Assembly: GCA_947479475.1 (NCBI GenBank)
Contig: CANJZW010000020.1
Location: forward strand, 1-59,523
Reading direction: 5' to 3'
Length of the DNA: 59,523 bases
Source: Chthoniobacteraceae bacterium
Lineage (GTDB): Bacteria > Verrucomicrobiota > Verrucomicrobiia > Chthoniobacterales > Chthoniobacteraceae
Made by a program: the position numbers and the translations under genes. Positions 16,163 through 25,415 of this stretch are shown here, piece after piece; position 1 is the first letter of the stretch; the number at the start of each line of letters is the position of its first letter. The notes beneath the pieces were generated by a model, which was not told the origin of the DNA, searched no databases, and worked only from the letters and a program-made list of their open reading frames with translations.

Positions 16163-17422
16163 ATGAAAAAAATTCTTTTTGTAGTGCTGCTTCTTACCTC
16201 AGGTGGAGGCGTTTGGTTGGCACGGGACAAGCCCCCGGTGGATGCGGTGCTGCAATCGGTTGCAGCGCGTATTCAAAAAATGACGCCTTCAGGAGGTGCT
16301 GCGCCTGCTTCAACCCAGAGTAGAGGCGCCGACGGCGGACCGCCAGTGCCTGTCGTGACGGGCCTCGCGGAAACAAAAGACGTCCCTATTTATCTCAACG
16401 GCCTGGGCAACGTGCAGGGGTTCAACAGCGTCACCATCCGCTCGCGGATCGACGGACAGCTTGAAAAAGTCGCCTTTACCGAAGGCCAGGAGGTCAAAGC
16501 CGGCCAACTTCTCGCCCAAATCGACCCGAGGCCGTTCCAAGCCGCTCTCGACCAAGCGACCGCACGCCGCAAACAAAATGAAGCCCTCCTCGCCAATGCA
16601 AAACGCGACCTCGTCCGGGATTTGGCACTACTTGCGGAAAAAGCCGGTACCGCTCAAAAAGCGGATACCCAACAGGCTTTGGTCGAGCAATTGGAGGCGA
16701 CCTTAAAGTCGGATGACGCCGCCATCGAAGCCGCCTCTGTCCAACTCGGCTACGCTACGATCATTTCTCCGATCAGCGGCCGGACGGGCATTCGGCTCGT
16801 TGATGCGGGCAATGTGGTCCGCGCGCAGGACACCAACGGACTGGTGGTCGTCACGCAGATGCAGCCTGTTTCGGTCGTTTTCACGCTGCCTGAGCAACAG
16901 TTGCAAATCATCCGCACAGAGTCTGAAAAAGGCACGCTGCAGGTGCTGGCGGTGGGTCGTGACAATTCCACGCAACTCGCCGAAGGCACGCTGAGTGTCA
17001 TCGACAACCAGATTGACTCCAGCACCGGCACCATTCGCCTCAAGGCCACCTTCTTGAACGACGACCTCAAATTGTGGCCTGGGCAGTTCATCAACGTCCG
17101 CCTGCGCGTTGCAGTGCGCACCGGCGCGACGGTTGTCCCCGCTCAAGTCGTTCAACAGGGACCCTCGGGCACGTTTGCTTTTATCGTCACTCCCGAAGGC
17201 ACCGCAGAACTGCGCCCGCTTCAGGTTGCGAGGATCGAAGACGGACTTGCGCTCATTGACTCCGGCTTGAAGCCCGGAGATCGCGTCGTGTTGGACGGCC
17301 AGTACCGGCTCCAACCCGGCTCGAAGGTTCGCGCCGGCGAAGGCGGGGGCGGGGGCGGAAAGGGACCGGCGAACGCCCAAGCGCGGGCAGCAGAGTCGGG
17401 CCACACCAAAGGCCAGCCGTGA
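16163..17422 (+). CDS. RND efflux periplasmic adaptor (MdtA-like)
   Basis: This 419-residue membrane-fusion protein links an inner-membrane RND pump to an outer-membrane channel. A hydrophobic N-terminal export or anchor segment (about 3-20) is followed by a linker. Next come the barrel-sandwich half VRSRIDGQLEKV-like region, an alpha-hairpin rich in Gln/Ala/Glu (about 125-185), and the second half TIISPISGRTGIR. The beta-barrel and membrane-proximal segments end in GQFINVRLRV and VVPAQVVQQGP. The extreme C-terminus is a Gly-rich tail with seven consecutive Gly. The stop overlaps the GTG of the first pump gene by four bases. No dedicated regulator is adjacent. Confidence 0.9.
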   Translation: MKKILFVVLLLTSGGGVWLARDKPPVDAVLQSVAARIQKMTPSGGAAPASTQSRGADGGPPVPVVTGLAETKDVPIYLNGLGNVQGFNSVTIRSRIDGQLEKVAFTEGQEVKAGQLLAQIDPRPFQAALDQATARRKQNEALLANAKRDLVRDLALLAEKAGTAQKADTQQALVEQLEATLKSDDAAIEAASVQLGYATIISPISGRTGIRLVDAGNVVRAQDTNGLVVVTQMQPVSVVFTLPEQQLQIIRTESEKGTLQVLAVGRDNSTQLAEGTLSVIDNQIDSSTGTIRLKATFLNDDLKLWPGQFINVRLRVAVRTGATVVPAQVVQQGPSGTFAFIVTPEGTAELRPLQVARIEDGLALIDSGLKPGDRVVLDGQYRLQPGSKVRAGEGGGGGGKGPANAQARAAESGHTKGQP

Positions 17423-20400
17423 ATTTTTCCGAGGTCTTTATCCGCCGGCCCGTGGCCACGGCGTTGTTGATGGTCGGGATGGTGCTTCTGGGGGTGCTTA
17501 GTTACACGCTTTTGCCTGTCTCGGCGCTTCCAGCCATCGATTTTCCCACGCTCGAAGTCCGCACCGGGTACCCTGGCGCAGCCCCTGAAGTGATGGCTTC
17601 GTCGGTGACAACACCCTTGGAGCGTCAGTTTGGGCAGATCAGTGGGCTCCAAACAATGACCTCGGTCAGCTCGTTTGGAAACTCGAGCATCATTCTTCAG
17701 TTCGGCCTGGACCGCGATATTGATTCCGCCTCCCAGGACGTTCAGGCGGCCATCAACATCTCCGGAGGCGTGCTGCCGCGCAACCTCCCCTCACCGCCAG
17801 TGTTCAGCAAGGTCAACCCGGCCGACCCGCCCATTTTGACCCTCGTCGTTTCTTCCGAAACCCTCCTGCTGGAGCAGGTCAACGATCTCGCAGATACGAT
17901 CCTTGCTCAAAAATTAAGTCAGGTCAGTGGCGTCGGTTTAGTCACGATCCAAGGCAACCAGAAACCCGCCGTACGCATACGACTCAATCCCGCAGCGCTC
18001 GCTGGGCTGGGCTTGAGTTTAGAAGACGTGCGCTCCGCCATCGTGACCTCCAGCGTCAACACTCCGAAAGGCAGCCTCGACGGAAAGCGGCAGGTCTTCG
18101 CCCTCCAAACCAACGACCAGATCTCCTCCGCGGCCGGCTTTCGGCCGATGATCATCGCCTACCGTAATGGAGCGCCTGTGCGCGTGAGGGATGTTGGGGA
18201 CGTTATCGATAACGTTGAGAACAATCGCCAAGGGGCGTGGGTGGGTGCCAAGCCTTCCGTCGTCGTCGACATCCAGCGCCAGCCAGGCGCCAACATCATC
18301 GCGACGGCCGACCGCATCAAGCAACTGCTCCCCCAACTGCGCACCAGCCTTCCCCCTTCCGTACGCGTAGAAATCCTCAACGACCGAACCGAAACCATCC
18401 GCGCCTCCGTCCACGATGTGCAGTTCACGATGTTGCTTGCGGCCGGTCTCGTCGTGCTGGTTATCTTTTTGTTCCTGCGCAAGTTCTGGGCGACCGTGAT
18501 TCCGGCAGTGGCCTTGCCACTGGCTCTGGTGGGCACTTTCGGCCTGATGAAACTTGGCGGCTTCAGCCTGAACAATCTTTCACTCATGGCTCTGACCATC
18601 TCAACGGGGTTTGTCGTGGATGATGCCATTGTGATGATTGAAAACATCGTCCGGTTTTTGGAAAAAGGCGATTCGCCCATGGATGCCGCACTCAAAGGCT
18701 CCAAACAAATAGGATTCACCGTCATCTCCTTGAGCGTGTCTCTTATCGCAGTATTCATTCCACTACTGTTCATGACGGGAATTGTGGGCCGGCTCTTCCG
18801 CGAATTTGCGCTCACCCTGAGCGCCGCAGTCGCCGTGTCAGCACTCGTTTCGCTCACACTCACTCCCATGATGTGCGCCCGGATGCTCAAGCCCGAACGC
18901 GAGGAAAACCATGGCCGTCTCTACCGAATGACGGAACACTTTTTTGACGGGCTCCTTGCCGCCTACGAGGCGGGCCTGCGTTGGGTTCTGCGCCACCAGA
19001 GCTTCACACTGCTCGTCACGGTGGCCACGCTGGTGGCCACCCTTTACTTGTACACCATCATCCCGAAGGGGCTTTTGCCCCAGCAGGACACCGGCCTTAT
19101 TCTGGGCATCACCGAAGCATCCCCCAGCATCTCCTACAAGGCGATGACTCAACAGCAGGCGCTCGTCACCGAATTGCTCCAGCGCGATCCGGACGTTGCA
19201 AGCGTCGCCTCCCTCGTGGGCGGCGGCCAAGTCAACCCAGCTACCAATACCGGGCGCTTGTACATCGCTCTCAAACCCCGCAAACAAAGGCACTCAAGCG
19301 TTGATGAAGTCATCGAACGCCTGCGCGAGTCCACCGCCGGGCTCCCGGGGATCACGCTTCTCATGCAAGCGGTTCAGGACCTGCGCCTTGACAGCCGCAT
19401 TAGCCGCACCCAGTACCAGTACACGCTGCAAAGTGTGAACGACGAAGAACTCGATGCCTGGTCTGCGCTTTTAGTACAGGCGCTCCAAAAAAGGCCGGAA
19501 CTCTCGAGTGTCACCTCCGACAAACAGGCGGGCGGTCTTCAAGTCCGTGTGGACGTCGACAGGGACAAAGCGCAACGCCTCAATCTAACCACCCAAGCCA
19601 TTGACGACACGCTGTACGACGCCTTCGGTCAGCGACAGGTCTCTGTCATTTTCACCCAACTCAACCAGTACCGCGTCGTTCTTGAAGTGGATCCCTCCTT
19701 TCAAAAAGACGGGGACGCACTGCAAAAAGTTTTCATCAAATCCACCACGGGCAATTTAGTGCCTCTGAGCGCATTCGCCTCCATGCGCACTGTGAACGCC
19801 CCCTTGTCCATTCAGCACCAGGGTCAATTTCCCGCGATTACTCTTTCTTTCAATACCCCGCCCGGAGGCTCACTTGGCAGCGCCATTGAGGCCATCAATG
19901 CCGTCAAAAATGAAATTGGCCTACCAGACACCATCGCCACCGACTTCACCGGTAGCGCTGCCGAATTTCAGTCTTCGCTTTCAAGCACCCCCTGGCTTCT
20001 TCTCGCCGCCATCGTTGTCATCTACATCGTCCTCGGAATTTTGTACGAGAGTTACATCCACCCTATCACCATTCTTTCCTCCCTGCCTTCCGCCGGCGTT
20101 GGCGCCTTGCTCGCGCTTTATCTCACGCGCATGGACCTCAATTTGATCGGCATCATCGGCATCATCCTGCTCATCGGTATTGTCAAAAAAAATGCGATCA
20201 TGATGATCGATTTTGCGATCGAATCCGAACGGGATTATGGAGTACTCCCCGAAGAGTCTATCTACCAGGCCTGCGTTTTGCGGTTCCGTCCCATCCTGAT
20301 GACCACGGCGGCTGCTCTTTTAGGGGCGCTGCCCCTCGTCTTTGAAAGCGGAGCGGGGGCGGAACTGCGTCGCCCCCTGGGAGTCACCATCGTCGGGGGA

Positions 20401-20547
20401 CTGCTCGTTTCTCAATTCTTGACCCTCTATACCACCCCGGTCATTTACCTTTATCTCGACCGTCTTTCCCGCCGGTTTGGATTTGGCGTGAAAGAAGCTA
20501 CACAAGCCACAGAATCCGAGCCTCTGGCCCCTCCGATCCCGCAGTGA
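17419..20547 (+). CDS. RND efflux pump permease, first copy (MdtB-like)
   Basis: This 1,042-residue proton-driven pump of the hydrophobe/amphiphile RND class has the family N-terminus FSEVFIRRPVATALL with the first membrane helix. Two large periplasmic loops follow. The proton-relay Asp pair lies in GFVVDDAIVMIEN at about residue 400. The second-half helix set carries GIVKKNAIMMIDFAIE and FRPILMTTAAALLGALP. It starts with GTG inside the adaptor stop codon, and ends overlapping the next pump gene by four bases. Two permeases in tandem is the MdtBC arrangement, in which a mixed trimer forms. No outer-membrane factor gene is found in the window, so one encoded elsewhere must serve it. Confidence 0.92.
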   Translation: MNFSEVFIRRPVATALLMVGMVLLGVLSYTLLPVSALPAIDFPTLEVRTGYPGAAPEVMASSVTTPLERQFGQISGLQTMTSVSSFGNSSIILQFGLDRDIDSASQDVQAAINISGGVLPRNLPSPPVFSKVNPADPPILTLVVSSETLLLEQVNDLADTILAQKLSQVSGVGLVTIQGNQKPAVRIRLNPAALAGLGLSLEDVRSAIVTSSVNTPKGSLDGKRQVFALQTNDQISSAAGFRPMIIAYRNGAPVRVRDVGDVIDNVENNRQGAWVGAKPSVVVDIQRQPGANIIATADRIKQLLPQLRTSLPPSVRVEILNDRTETIRASVHDVQFTMLLAAGLVVLVIFLFLRKFWATVIPAVALPLALVGTFGLMKLGGFSLNNLSLMALTISTGFVVDDAIVMIENIVRFLEKGDSPMDAALKGSKQIGFTVISLSVSLIAVFIPLLFMTGIVGRLFREFALTLSAAVAVSALVSLTLTPMMCARMLKPEREENHGRLYRMTEHFFDGLLAAYEAGLRWVLRHQSFTLLVTVATLVATLYLYTIIPKGLLPQQDTGLILGITEASPSISYKAMTQQQALVTELLQRDPDVASVASLVGGGQVNPATNTGRLYIALKPRKQRHSSVDEVIERLRESTAGLPGITLLMQAVQDLRLDSRISRTQYQYTLQSVNDEELDAWSALLVQALQKRPELSSVTSDKQAGGLQVRVDVDRDKAQRLNLTTQAIDDTLYDAFGQRQVSVIFTQLNQYRVVLEVDPSFQKDGDALQKVFIKSTTGNLVPLSAFASMRTVNAPLSIQHQGQFPAITLSFNTPPGGSLGSAIEAINAVKNEIGLPDTIATDFTGSAAEFQSSLSSTPWLLLAAIVVIYIVLGILYESYIHPITILSSLPSAGVGALLALYLTRMDLNLIGIIGIILLIGIVKKNAIMMIDFAIESERDYGVLPEESIYQACVLRFRPILMTTAAALLGALPLVFESGAGAELRRPLGVTIVGGLLVSQFLTLYTTPVIYLYLDRLSRRFGFGVKEATQATESEPLAPPIPQ

Positions 20548-23500
20548 ATATTTCCGAGCCATTCATTCGGCGCCCCGTGGCCACCTCCCTACTTGCGATC
20601 GGGATGTTCCTACTCGGGTTGGTGGCTTACCACGCGCTCCCAGTGGCTCCGCTGCCACGTGTCGATTTCCCCGTTGTCCAAATCAGCGCCCTGCTGCCCG
20701 GCGCAGACCCCGCCACGATGGCAGCCACCGTTGCCGCCCCACTAGAGCGCCAACTCGGGCAGGTCGCCGGTATCACGGAAATGACCTCCGTGAGTACAGC
20801 AGGCGCGGTCAGCATCACTTTGCAATTCGACCTTGCGCGAAAAATTTCCGGCGCCCTCAAGGACGTTCGCGCCGCAGTGAGTGCCGCGCGCGCCGACCTT
20901 CCCGGCAATCTACCCTATCCGCCGACTGCGCGCACCTACAACCCCTCGGACTCCCCCATCATGATCCTGGCGCTGACGTCGGATTTGGTGCCGATGAACA
21001 AACTCTTCGAATACGCGGACTCCCTCATCGGTCAGCGCCTCGCTCAAGTCGAAGGAGTCAGCCAGACGAATGTCAACGGCTCGTCAAAACCTGCGATCCG
21101 CATTCGCATCAACCCCGGTGCGCTCGCCCTTAGCGGGCTCGGCATGGAAGATGTGCGCCAGGCGATCGCCCAGTCGAACCTCCGGCTTCCCAAGGGAAGC
21201 CTGGAGGGCGACAGCCTCTTCTATTCTTTGGATAGCAACGATCAAATCACCAGTGCCGCAGACTACGGCAACATCATTGTCGCACAGCGTGCGGGTGTGC
21301 CTCTCAAACTCAGTCAACTCGGTGACATTTTTGAGAGCGTTGAAAACAACAAGGTCGCTGGATGGGCTGGCATGACCCCTGCCATTCTCCTCTCCGTCTA
21401 TAAACAATCCGACGCGAATGTCATTCAGACCGTAGAGTCTGTTAAAAAACTCCTGCCGCAACTCCGGGCCTGGCTGCCGCCCTCCGTCAAACTTGAGGTT
21501 CTCAGTGACCGCACGATCACGATCCGCGCTGCCGTCAATGAAGTGCAGTTTTCGCTCGTTCTCAGCGTAGCCCTCGTAACGTTGGTGATTTTTGTTTTTC
21601 TGCGCCAGATCCGGCCAACCCTTATCGCCTGCATCACCGTCCCGCTGGCTCTGGCGGGCACTTTCGGTGGGATGTACCTTCTCGGTTACAGTCTGGACAA
21701 CCTTTCTCTCATGGCGCTGACGATCTCGGTGGGCTTCGTCGTCGATGACGCCATCGTCGTGATCGAAAATATTTTTCGCTATCTAGAAGCGGGTGATGCT
21801 CCTCTGACTGCGGCGCTGAAGGGTGCCAAGCAGGTCGGCTTTACGGTGATTTCCATCACCGTTTCACTGATTGCCGTATTTATCCCGCTTCTGTTTATGG
21901 GAGGGCTGATCGGCCGCCTTTTCCACGAGTTTGCCGTGACACTGAGTATCGCGGTGATTCTATCCGCCGTCATTTCTCTCACCCTCACCCCCTGTCTGTG
22001 CGCCCGTCTGCTGCGAAGCCACTCGGCGGAAGCCCGGCCCAACGTTCTACAGCGCGCTACCGAATGGATTCTCAACGGAGTTGCTTTCACGTATGCGGCT
22101 TCTCTGCGTTGGGTCTTGCGGCACGCTTTTCTGATGGTGCTTGTAACCGCCGCTACCATTGGCGCCACCGTGTGGATGTATGGCCGTGTGCCGAAGGGCT
22201 TCTTCCCTCAGCAGGACACTGGGATGCTCATGGGTGTTGTTGAGGGTTCTCAGGACATTTCCTTTAACGCCATGGTGCAGCTGCAAAGCCGCGTCACCAA
22301 AATCGTCCTCGAGGACCCCGCGGTCGCTACGATTAGCAGTTTTCTGGGCACCTCGGGACTTGGCGGAACGGGGAATGCGGGGCGTATGTTTCTCGCCCTC
22401 AAACCGCTTGAGGAAGGCCGCTCCAGTGTGGAGGAAATCATCGGGCGCCTGCGAAAGCAAACCGCCCAGGTGCCTGGTGCCAAGGTGTTTTTTCAGGCGA
22501 TGCAGGACGTCCGCGTGGGCGGCCGCTCCTCGAAGGCGCAGTACCAGTACACGCTGCAGTCTCCCGACTTGGAGGAACTCAATGCAGCAGCCCCCGCCGT
22601 GATGAATGCGCTGCGTAAACTCCAAGAACTGCGCGACGTCACCAGCGATCAGCAGACGGGCGGCCTTAAAATGAGTGTTCGCATTAATCGGGAGGCTGCG
22701 GCCCGTCTGGGAGTGACCATCGCCGAAATAGACGCCGCTCTGTATGACGCGTTTGGGCAGCGGCAGGTTTCGACAATCTACAACCGCTACAACCAAAACC
22801 GCGTGGTGCTTGAATTCGAAGGGGAATCGCTGCTCGACCCTGCTTCGCTCAACAAGGTTTATGCCCGCGCTCAGTCCGGCAAAATGGTTCCCCTCGGGAG
22901 TATTGCCAAATTCGAGCGCACGAGCGCCCAACTTTCTGTCAATCACCAGGGACAGTTCCCTGCTGTGACGCTTGCCTTCAATCTCGCTCCGGGTATTTCG
23001 CTTGGAAGAGCCACCGAACTTGTCGAAGAGACGGTCGAATCGCTTCAACTCCCGGAGAGTATCAAGGGCAGTTTCCAAGGTACGGCCCAAGTGTTTCAAG
23101 CCTCCCTAGCGAGCCTTCCAGCTCTCACTCTCTGGGCGCTGTTGGCAGTGTATCTGGTGCTCGGGATTTTGTATGAGAGCCTCATCCACCCACTCACCAT
23201 CCTCTCGACGTTGCCTTCCGCCGGGCTGGGCGCCCTGCTTGCGCTCCTTTTCTTCGGGCACGAGCTTTCGATGGTGTCCTTCATTGGTATCATTCTGCTG
23301 ATGGGGATTGTTAAAAAGAATGGGATTCTCATGGTGGACTTCGCCGTGGAGGCAGTCCGCGAGCGGCACCTTTCACCCCGAGAAGCCATTTATGAAGCGT
23401 GTGTCTCGCGGTTCAGGCCGATTACGATGACTACACTAGCCGCTCTTTTTGGAAGCCTGCCTCTTGCGCTGGCGAGCGGCGTCGGCTCGGAATTGCGGAA

Positions 23501-23648
23501 GCCGCTCGGTATCGCGCTTGTCGGGGGACTGGCTTTGTCCCAGGTCGTTTCGCTGTACACGACTCCGGTAGTCTATCTGGCCTTTGAATGGGCGCGCCAA
23601 AAGTGGAAAAGCTTCGGCGCTGTCACGAAGGTGCCTGCCGCAATTTGA
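20544..23648 (+). CDS. RND efflux pump permease, second copy (MdtC-like)
   Basis: This 1,034-residue RND permease is clearly related to the preceding gene product, with the same N-terminal ISEPFIRRPVATSLL pattern, GFVVDDAIVVIEN at about residue 400, and GIVKKNGILMVDFAVE with FRPITMTTLAALFGSLP in the second half. The two copies share many aligned short segments, which fits an old tandem duplication. The GTG start lies within the TGA of the first copy (GTGA), so translation is probably coupled. Predicted partner in an MdtABC-like tripartite pump; substrates cannot be predicted. The C-terminus is short and the stop is followed by 102 nt before the TVP38 gene. Confidence 0.92.
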   Translation: MNISEPFIRRPVATSLLAIGMFLLGLVAYHALPVAPLPRVDFPVVQISALLPGADPATMAATVAAPLERQLGQVAGITEMTSVSTAGAVSITLQFDLARKISGALKDVRAAVSAARADLPGNLPYPPTARTYNPSDSPIMILALTSDLVPMNKLFEYADSLIGQRLAQVEGVSQTNVNGSSKPAIRIRINPGALALSGLGMEDVRQAIAQSNLRLPKGSLEGDSLFYSLDSNDQITSAADYGNIIVAQRAGVPLKLSQLGDIFESVENNKVAGWAGMTPAILLSVYKQSDANVIQTVESVKKLLPQLRAWLPPSVKLEVLSDRTITIRAAVNEVQFSLVLSVALVTLVIFVFLRQIRPTLIACITVPLALAGTFGGMYLLGYSLDNLSLMALTISVGFVVDDAIVVIENIFRYLEAGDAPLTAALKGAKQVGFTVISITVSLIAVFIPLLFMGGLIGRLFHEFAVTLSIAVILSAVISLTLTPCLCARLLRSHSAEARPNVLQRATEWILNGVAFTYAASLRWVLRHAFLMVLVTAATIGATVWMYGRVPKGFFPQQDTGMLMGVVEGSQDISFNAMVQLQSRVTKIVLEDPAVATISSFLGTSGLGGTGNAGRMFLALKPLEEGRSSVEEIIGRLRKQTAQVPGAKVFFQAMQDVRVGGRSSKAQYQYTLQSPDLEELNAAAPAVMNALRKLQELRDVTSDQQTGGLKMSVRINREAAARLGVTIAEIDAALYDAFGQRQVSTIYNRYNQNRVVLEFEGESLLDPASLNKVYARAQSGKMVPLGSIAKFERTSAQLSVNHQGQFPAVTLAFNLAPGISLGRATELVEETVESLQLPESIKGSFQGTAQVFQASLASLPALTLWALLAVYLVLGILYESLIHPLTILSTLPSAGLGALLALLFFGHELSMVSFIGIILLMGIVKKNGILMVDFAVEAVRERHLSPREAIYEACVSRFRPITMTTLAALFGSLPLALASGVGSELRKPLGIALVGGLALSQVVSLYTTPVVYLAFEWARQKWKSFGAVTKVPAAI

Positions 23649-23750
23649 ACCACCCCCGTCGAGTTGTAACATTGATGGTCGCGCGTGGGATTCAGGAAGG
23701 CGAGACGTCTTCTGCGCGACACATGGAGCGAAACCGCGTATGTTTTGCCG

Positions 23751-24425
23751 ATGCAATCTGAAGAACACGCTGATTCACGCCGGGAAAGTCGCCGCTTGCT
23801 GGCGACTGCCTTGGTTGTGGCCGGACTCGTTCTCGCCTTGCAGTTCACCCCGCTCAAGCGATGGCTCTATGAGGTTCAATTGCTCAAAACTTGGATCGCT
23901 CATTATGGGTGGAAAGCGCAAGTCCTGTTTGTCCTCGGAAGTATAGGCGCCATCGCGGTGGGCGTCCCACGCTTGATGTTGTGCGGTCTAGGCGGGGTCT
24001 TGTTCGGATTTACGGAAGGACTGATCACCTCCCAGTTGTCAGGGGTTCTAGGTGCCTACGGCGCCTTCCTGCTGACGCGCCGCTGGGCACCGAAACAATG
24101 GGTGGAAAAAAAACTGGCGGGTAGCGAGCGCTTGCGCAGTCTCTTGGCACATCCAAGCGTGGGGACTATTTTCGTCGCCCGGCAACTCCCGGTTCCTGGA
24201 ATCATCCCCAATGTTCTCCTTGGCGTTTTGGGCACGCGGCACCGTACGTTCCTTGTTGGTACTTTTTTGGGTTATCTGCCCAGCAACATTCCGATCGCTC
24301 TGGCTGGAAGCAGCATGGGTAAAGAATCACTGCAACGCGCTATTCTTCAGGTTTCGATGAGCATGCTGGCCCTCGCCGTTTTTAGCGTGCTTATTTTTGG
24401 GATCCGAAGACGCCTCAAGGCGTAA
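23751..24425 (+). CDS. TVP38/TMEM64-family (VTT domain) membrane protein
   Basis: This 224-residue polytopic membrane protein carries the VTT (SNARE-associated/DedA-like) domain. The glycine-rich reentrant segment is GGVLFGFTEGLITSQLSGVLGA-like (near residues 80-100). FVARQLPVPGIIPNVLLG is the second conserved region, followed by LGYLPSNIPIALAGSSMG. Members are thought to move or scramble lipids in membranes. ATG 23751 gives a polar N-terminus followed by the first helix. An in-frame GTG at 23685 would add 22 residues that look like non-coding leader. It is the last plus-strand gene before the convergent transglutaminase operon and may be read through from the RND genes. Confidence 0.82.
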   Translation: MQSEEHADSRRESRRLLATALVVAGLVLALQFTPLKRWLYEVQLLKTWIAHYGWKAQVLFVLGSIGAIAVGVPRLMLCGLGGVLFGFTEGLITSQLSGVLGAYGAFLLTRRWAPKQWVEKKLAGSERLRSLLAHPSVGTIFVARQLPVPGIIPNVLLGVLGTRHRTFLVGTFLGYLPSNIPIALAGSSMGKESLQRAILQVSMSMLALAVFSVLIFGIRRRLKA

Positions 24426-24478
24426 GGGCCACCGGATTTCCCATTGCAGCTTCTCCGAACCGCTTTTTTGGCATCCGT

Positions 24479-25327
24479 TTAACCAGAGCGCTCTTCGATG
24501 TGTACACTCACTCGCATCTCGCGTTCCGCGGATCCCCAAAAGCTGCCGCGCACGGGGGCGATGTCTTCGTAGTCCCTGCCAAAGGCGACCACCACGTAGT
24601 GTTCATGTGTCAGACAATTGTTTGTAGGATCAAGGCCGTGCCAGCCAGCACCGGGTACCCAGACTTCTACCCAGGCGTGGGAAGCGTGCGCTCCGCGGAT
24701 GTCTTTGCGTTTGGCATCGTAGACGTAACCGCTCACGTACCGTGCAGGGATTTGTAAGGAACGGCACAACGCCAGCATCAGGTGGCTGAAATCCTGACAC
24801 ACCCCTTCTCGTCTTTGAAAAAATTGCGTTGTGGTGGTGTGTACGTTTGTAACGCCGGGAACATACCGACAGGAGCGGTACACATAGTCCATCATTCCCT
24901 TGGCCAGGCCGAACACGTCTGTGTGATTCGAACGGATATCCACCGCGGCCCGCCATATTTCTGGGGGCACCTCCACAGGGCCGTTGGGTTGCAAGAAAGG
25001 CTGTAGGCGGCCCTCCAGATCCGTTGTGGCAGGCGCTTCCAAGAGCACCGGCACCGGCTCGCCCTCGGAATAGCGGTCCAAAGTGTTTACCAAGGAAGTG
25101 GCTTCGATCACCAGGTGGGTGTGGCCTTCTTCAATCTCGAAGTACGTGACCACATTGCCGTAAAAATCGTGAAACTTTCGAAGCCGCGTGGAGGGTAGGA
25201 TTCGCAAAAGAAAAAAGGGCACCTGTTGCCAGCGGCTTTGCACGGGTGTCAGCCGAAGTTCGTTAGCGTTCCCGGAAACCGGGGAGGCATACCGGTACTC
25301 CGTGAGATGAGTGATACGTAATTTCAT
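24479..25327 (-). CDS. transglutaminase-like protein of the cpATP-grasp/alpha-E operon
   Basis: This 282-residue cytoplasmic protein has an N-terminal bacterial transglutaminase-like beta domain (MKLRITHLTEYRYASPVSG, 1-19) and a papain-like core with C177 (GVCQDFSHL), H217 (HASHAWVEV) and D233 (WHGLDPTNN), a complete triad. Such proteins occur with circularly permuted ATP-grasp and alpha-E genes. They are predicted to cut or form amide bonds in a peptide-tagging or peptide-synthesis route that is not biochemically resolved. It is the last gene of this minus-strand operon, 88 nt after the alpha-E gene, and a 9-bp stem-loop sits in that gap. There is no signal peptide. Confidence 0.87.
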   Translation of the reverse strand: MKLRITHLTEYRYASPVSGNANELRLTPVQSRWQQVPFFLLRILPSTRLRKFHDFYGNVVTYFEIEEGHTHLVIEATSLVNTLDRYSEGEPVPVLLEAPATTDLEGRLQPFLQPNGPVEVPPEIWRAAVDIRSNHTDVFGLAKGMMDYVYRSCRYVPGVTNVHTTTTQFFQRREGVCQDFSHLMLALCRSLQIPARYVSGYVYDAKRKDIRGAHASHAWVEVWVPGAGWHGLDPTNNCLTHEHYVVVAFGRDYEDIAPVRGSFWGSAEREMRVSVHIEERSG

Positions 25328-25336
25328 GCAGTTCTA

Positions 25337-25360
25337 GGAAGCCGTCTCGACACGGCTTCC
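25337..25360 (-). promoter_or_regulatory. intercistronic stem-loop between alpha-E and transglutaminase genes
   Basis: Arms GGAAGCCGT (25337-25345) and ACGGCTTCC (25352-25360) pair perfectly around a 6-nt loop. Flanking CTA/TAG bases can extend the stem past a one-base bulge. It lies just ahead of the transglutaminase ATG (25327) on the minus strand. It may adjust transcript stability or translation within the operon. There is no T-tract, so simple termination is less likely. Confidence 0.45.
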
Positions 25361-25415
25361 CTAGGGGTGGGCGTTTCCCAGACAGGACGCTGGTTCAACC
25401 AGAAAGGGCGCTGGA

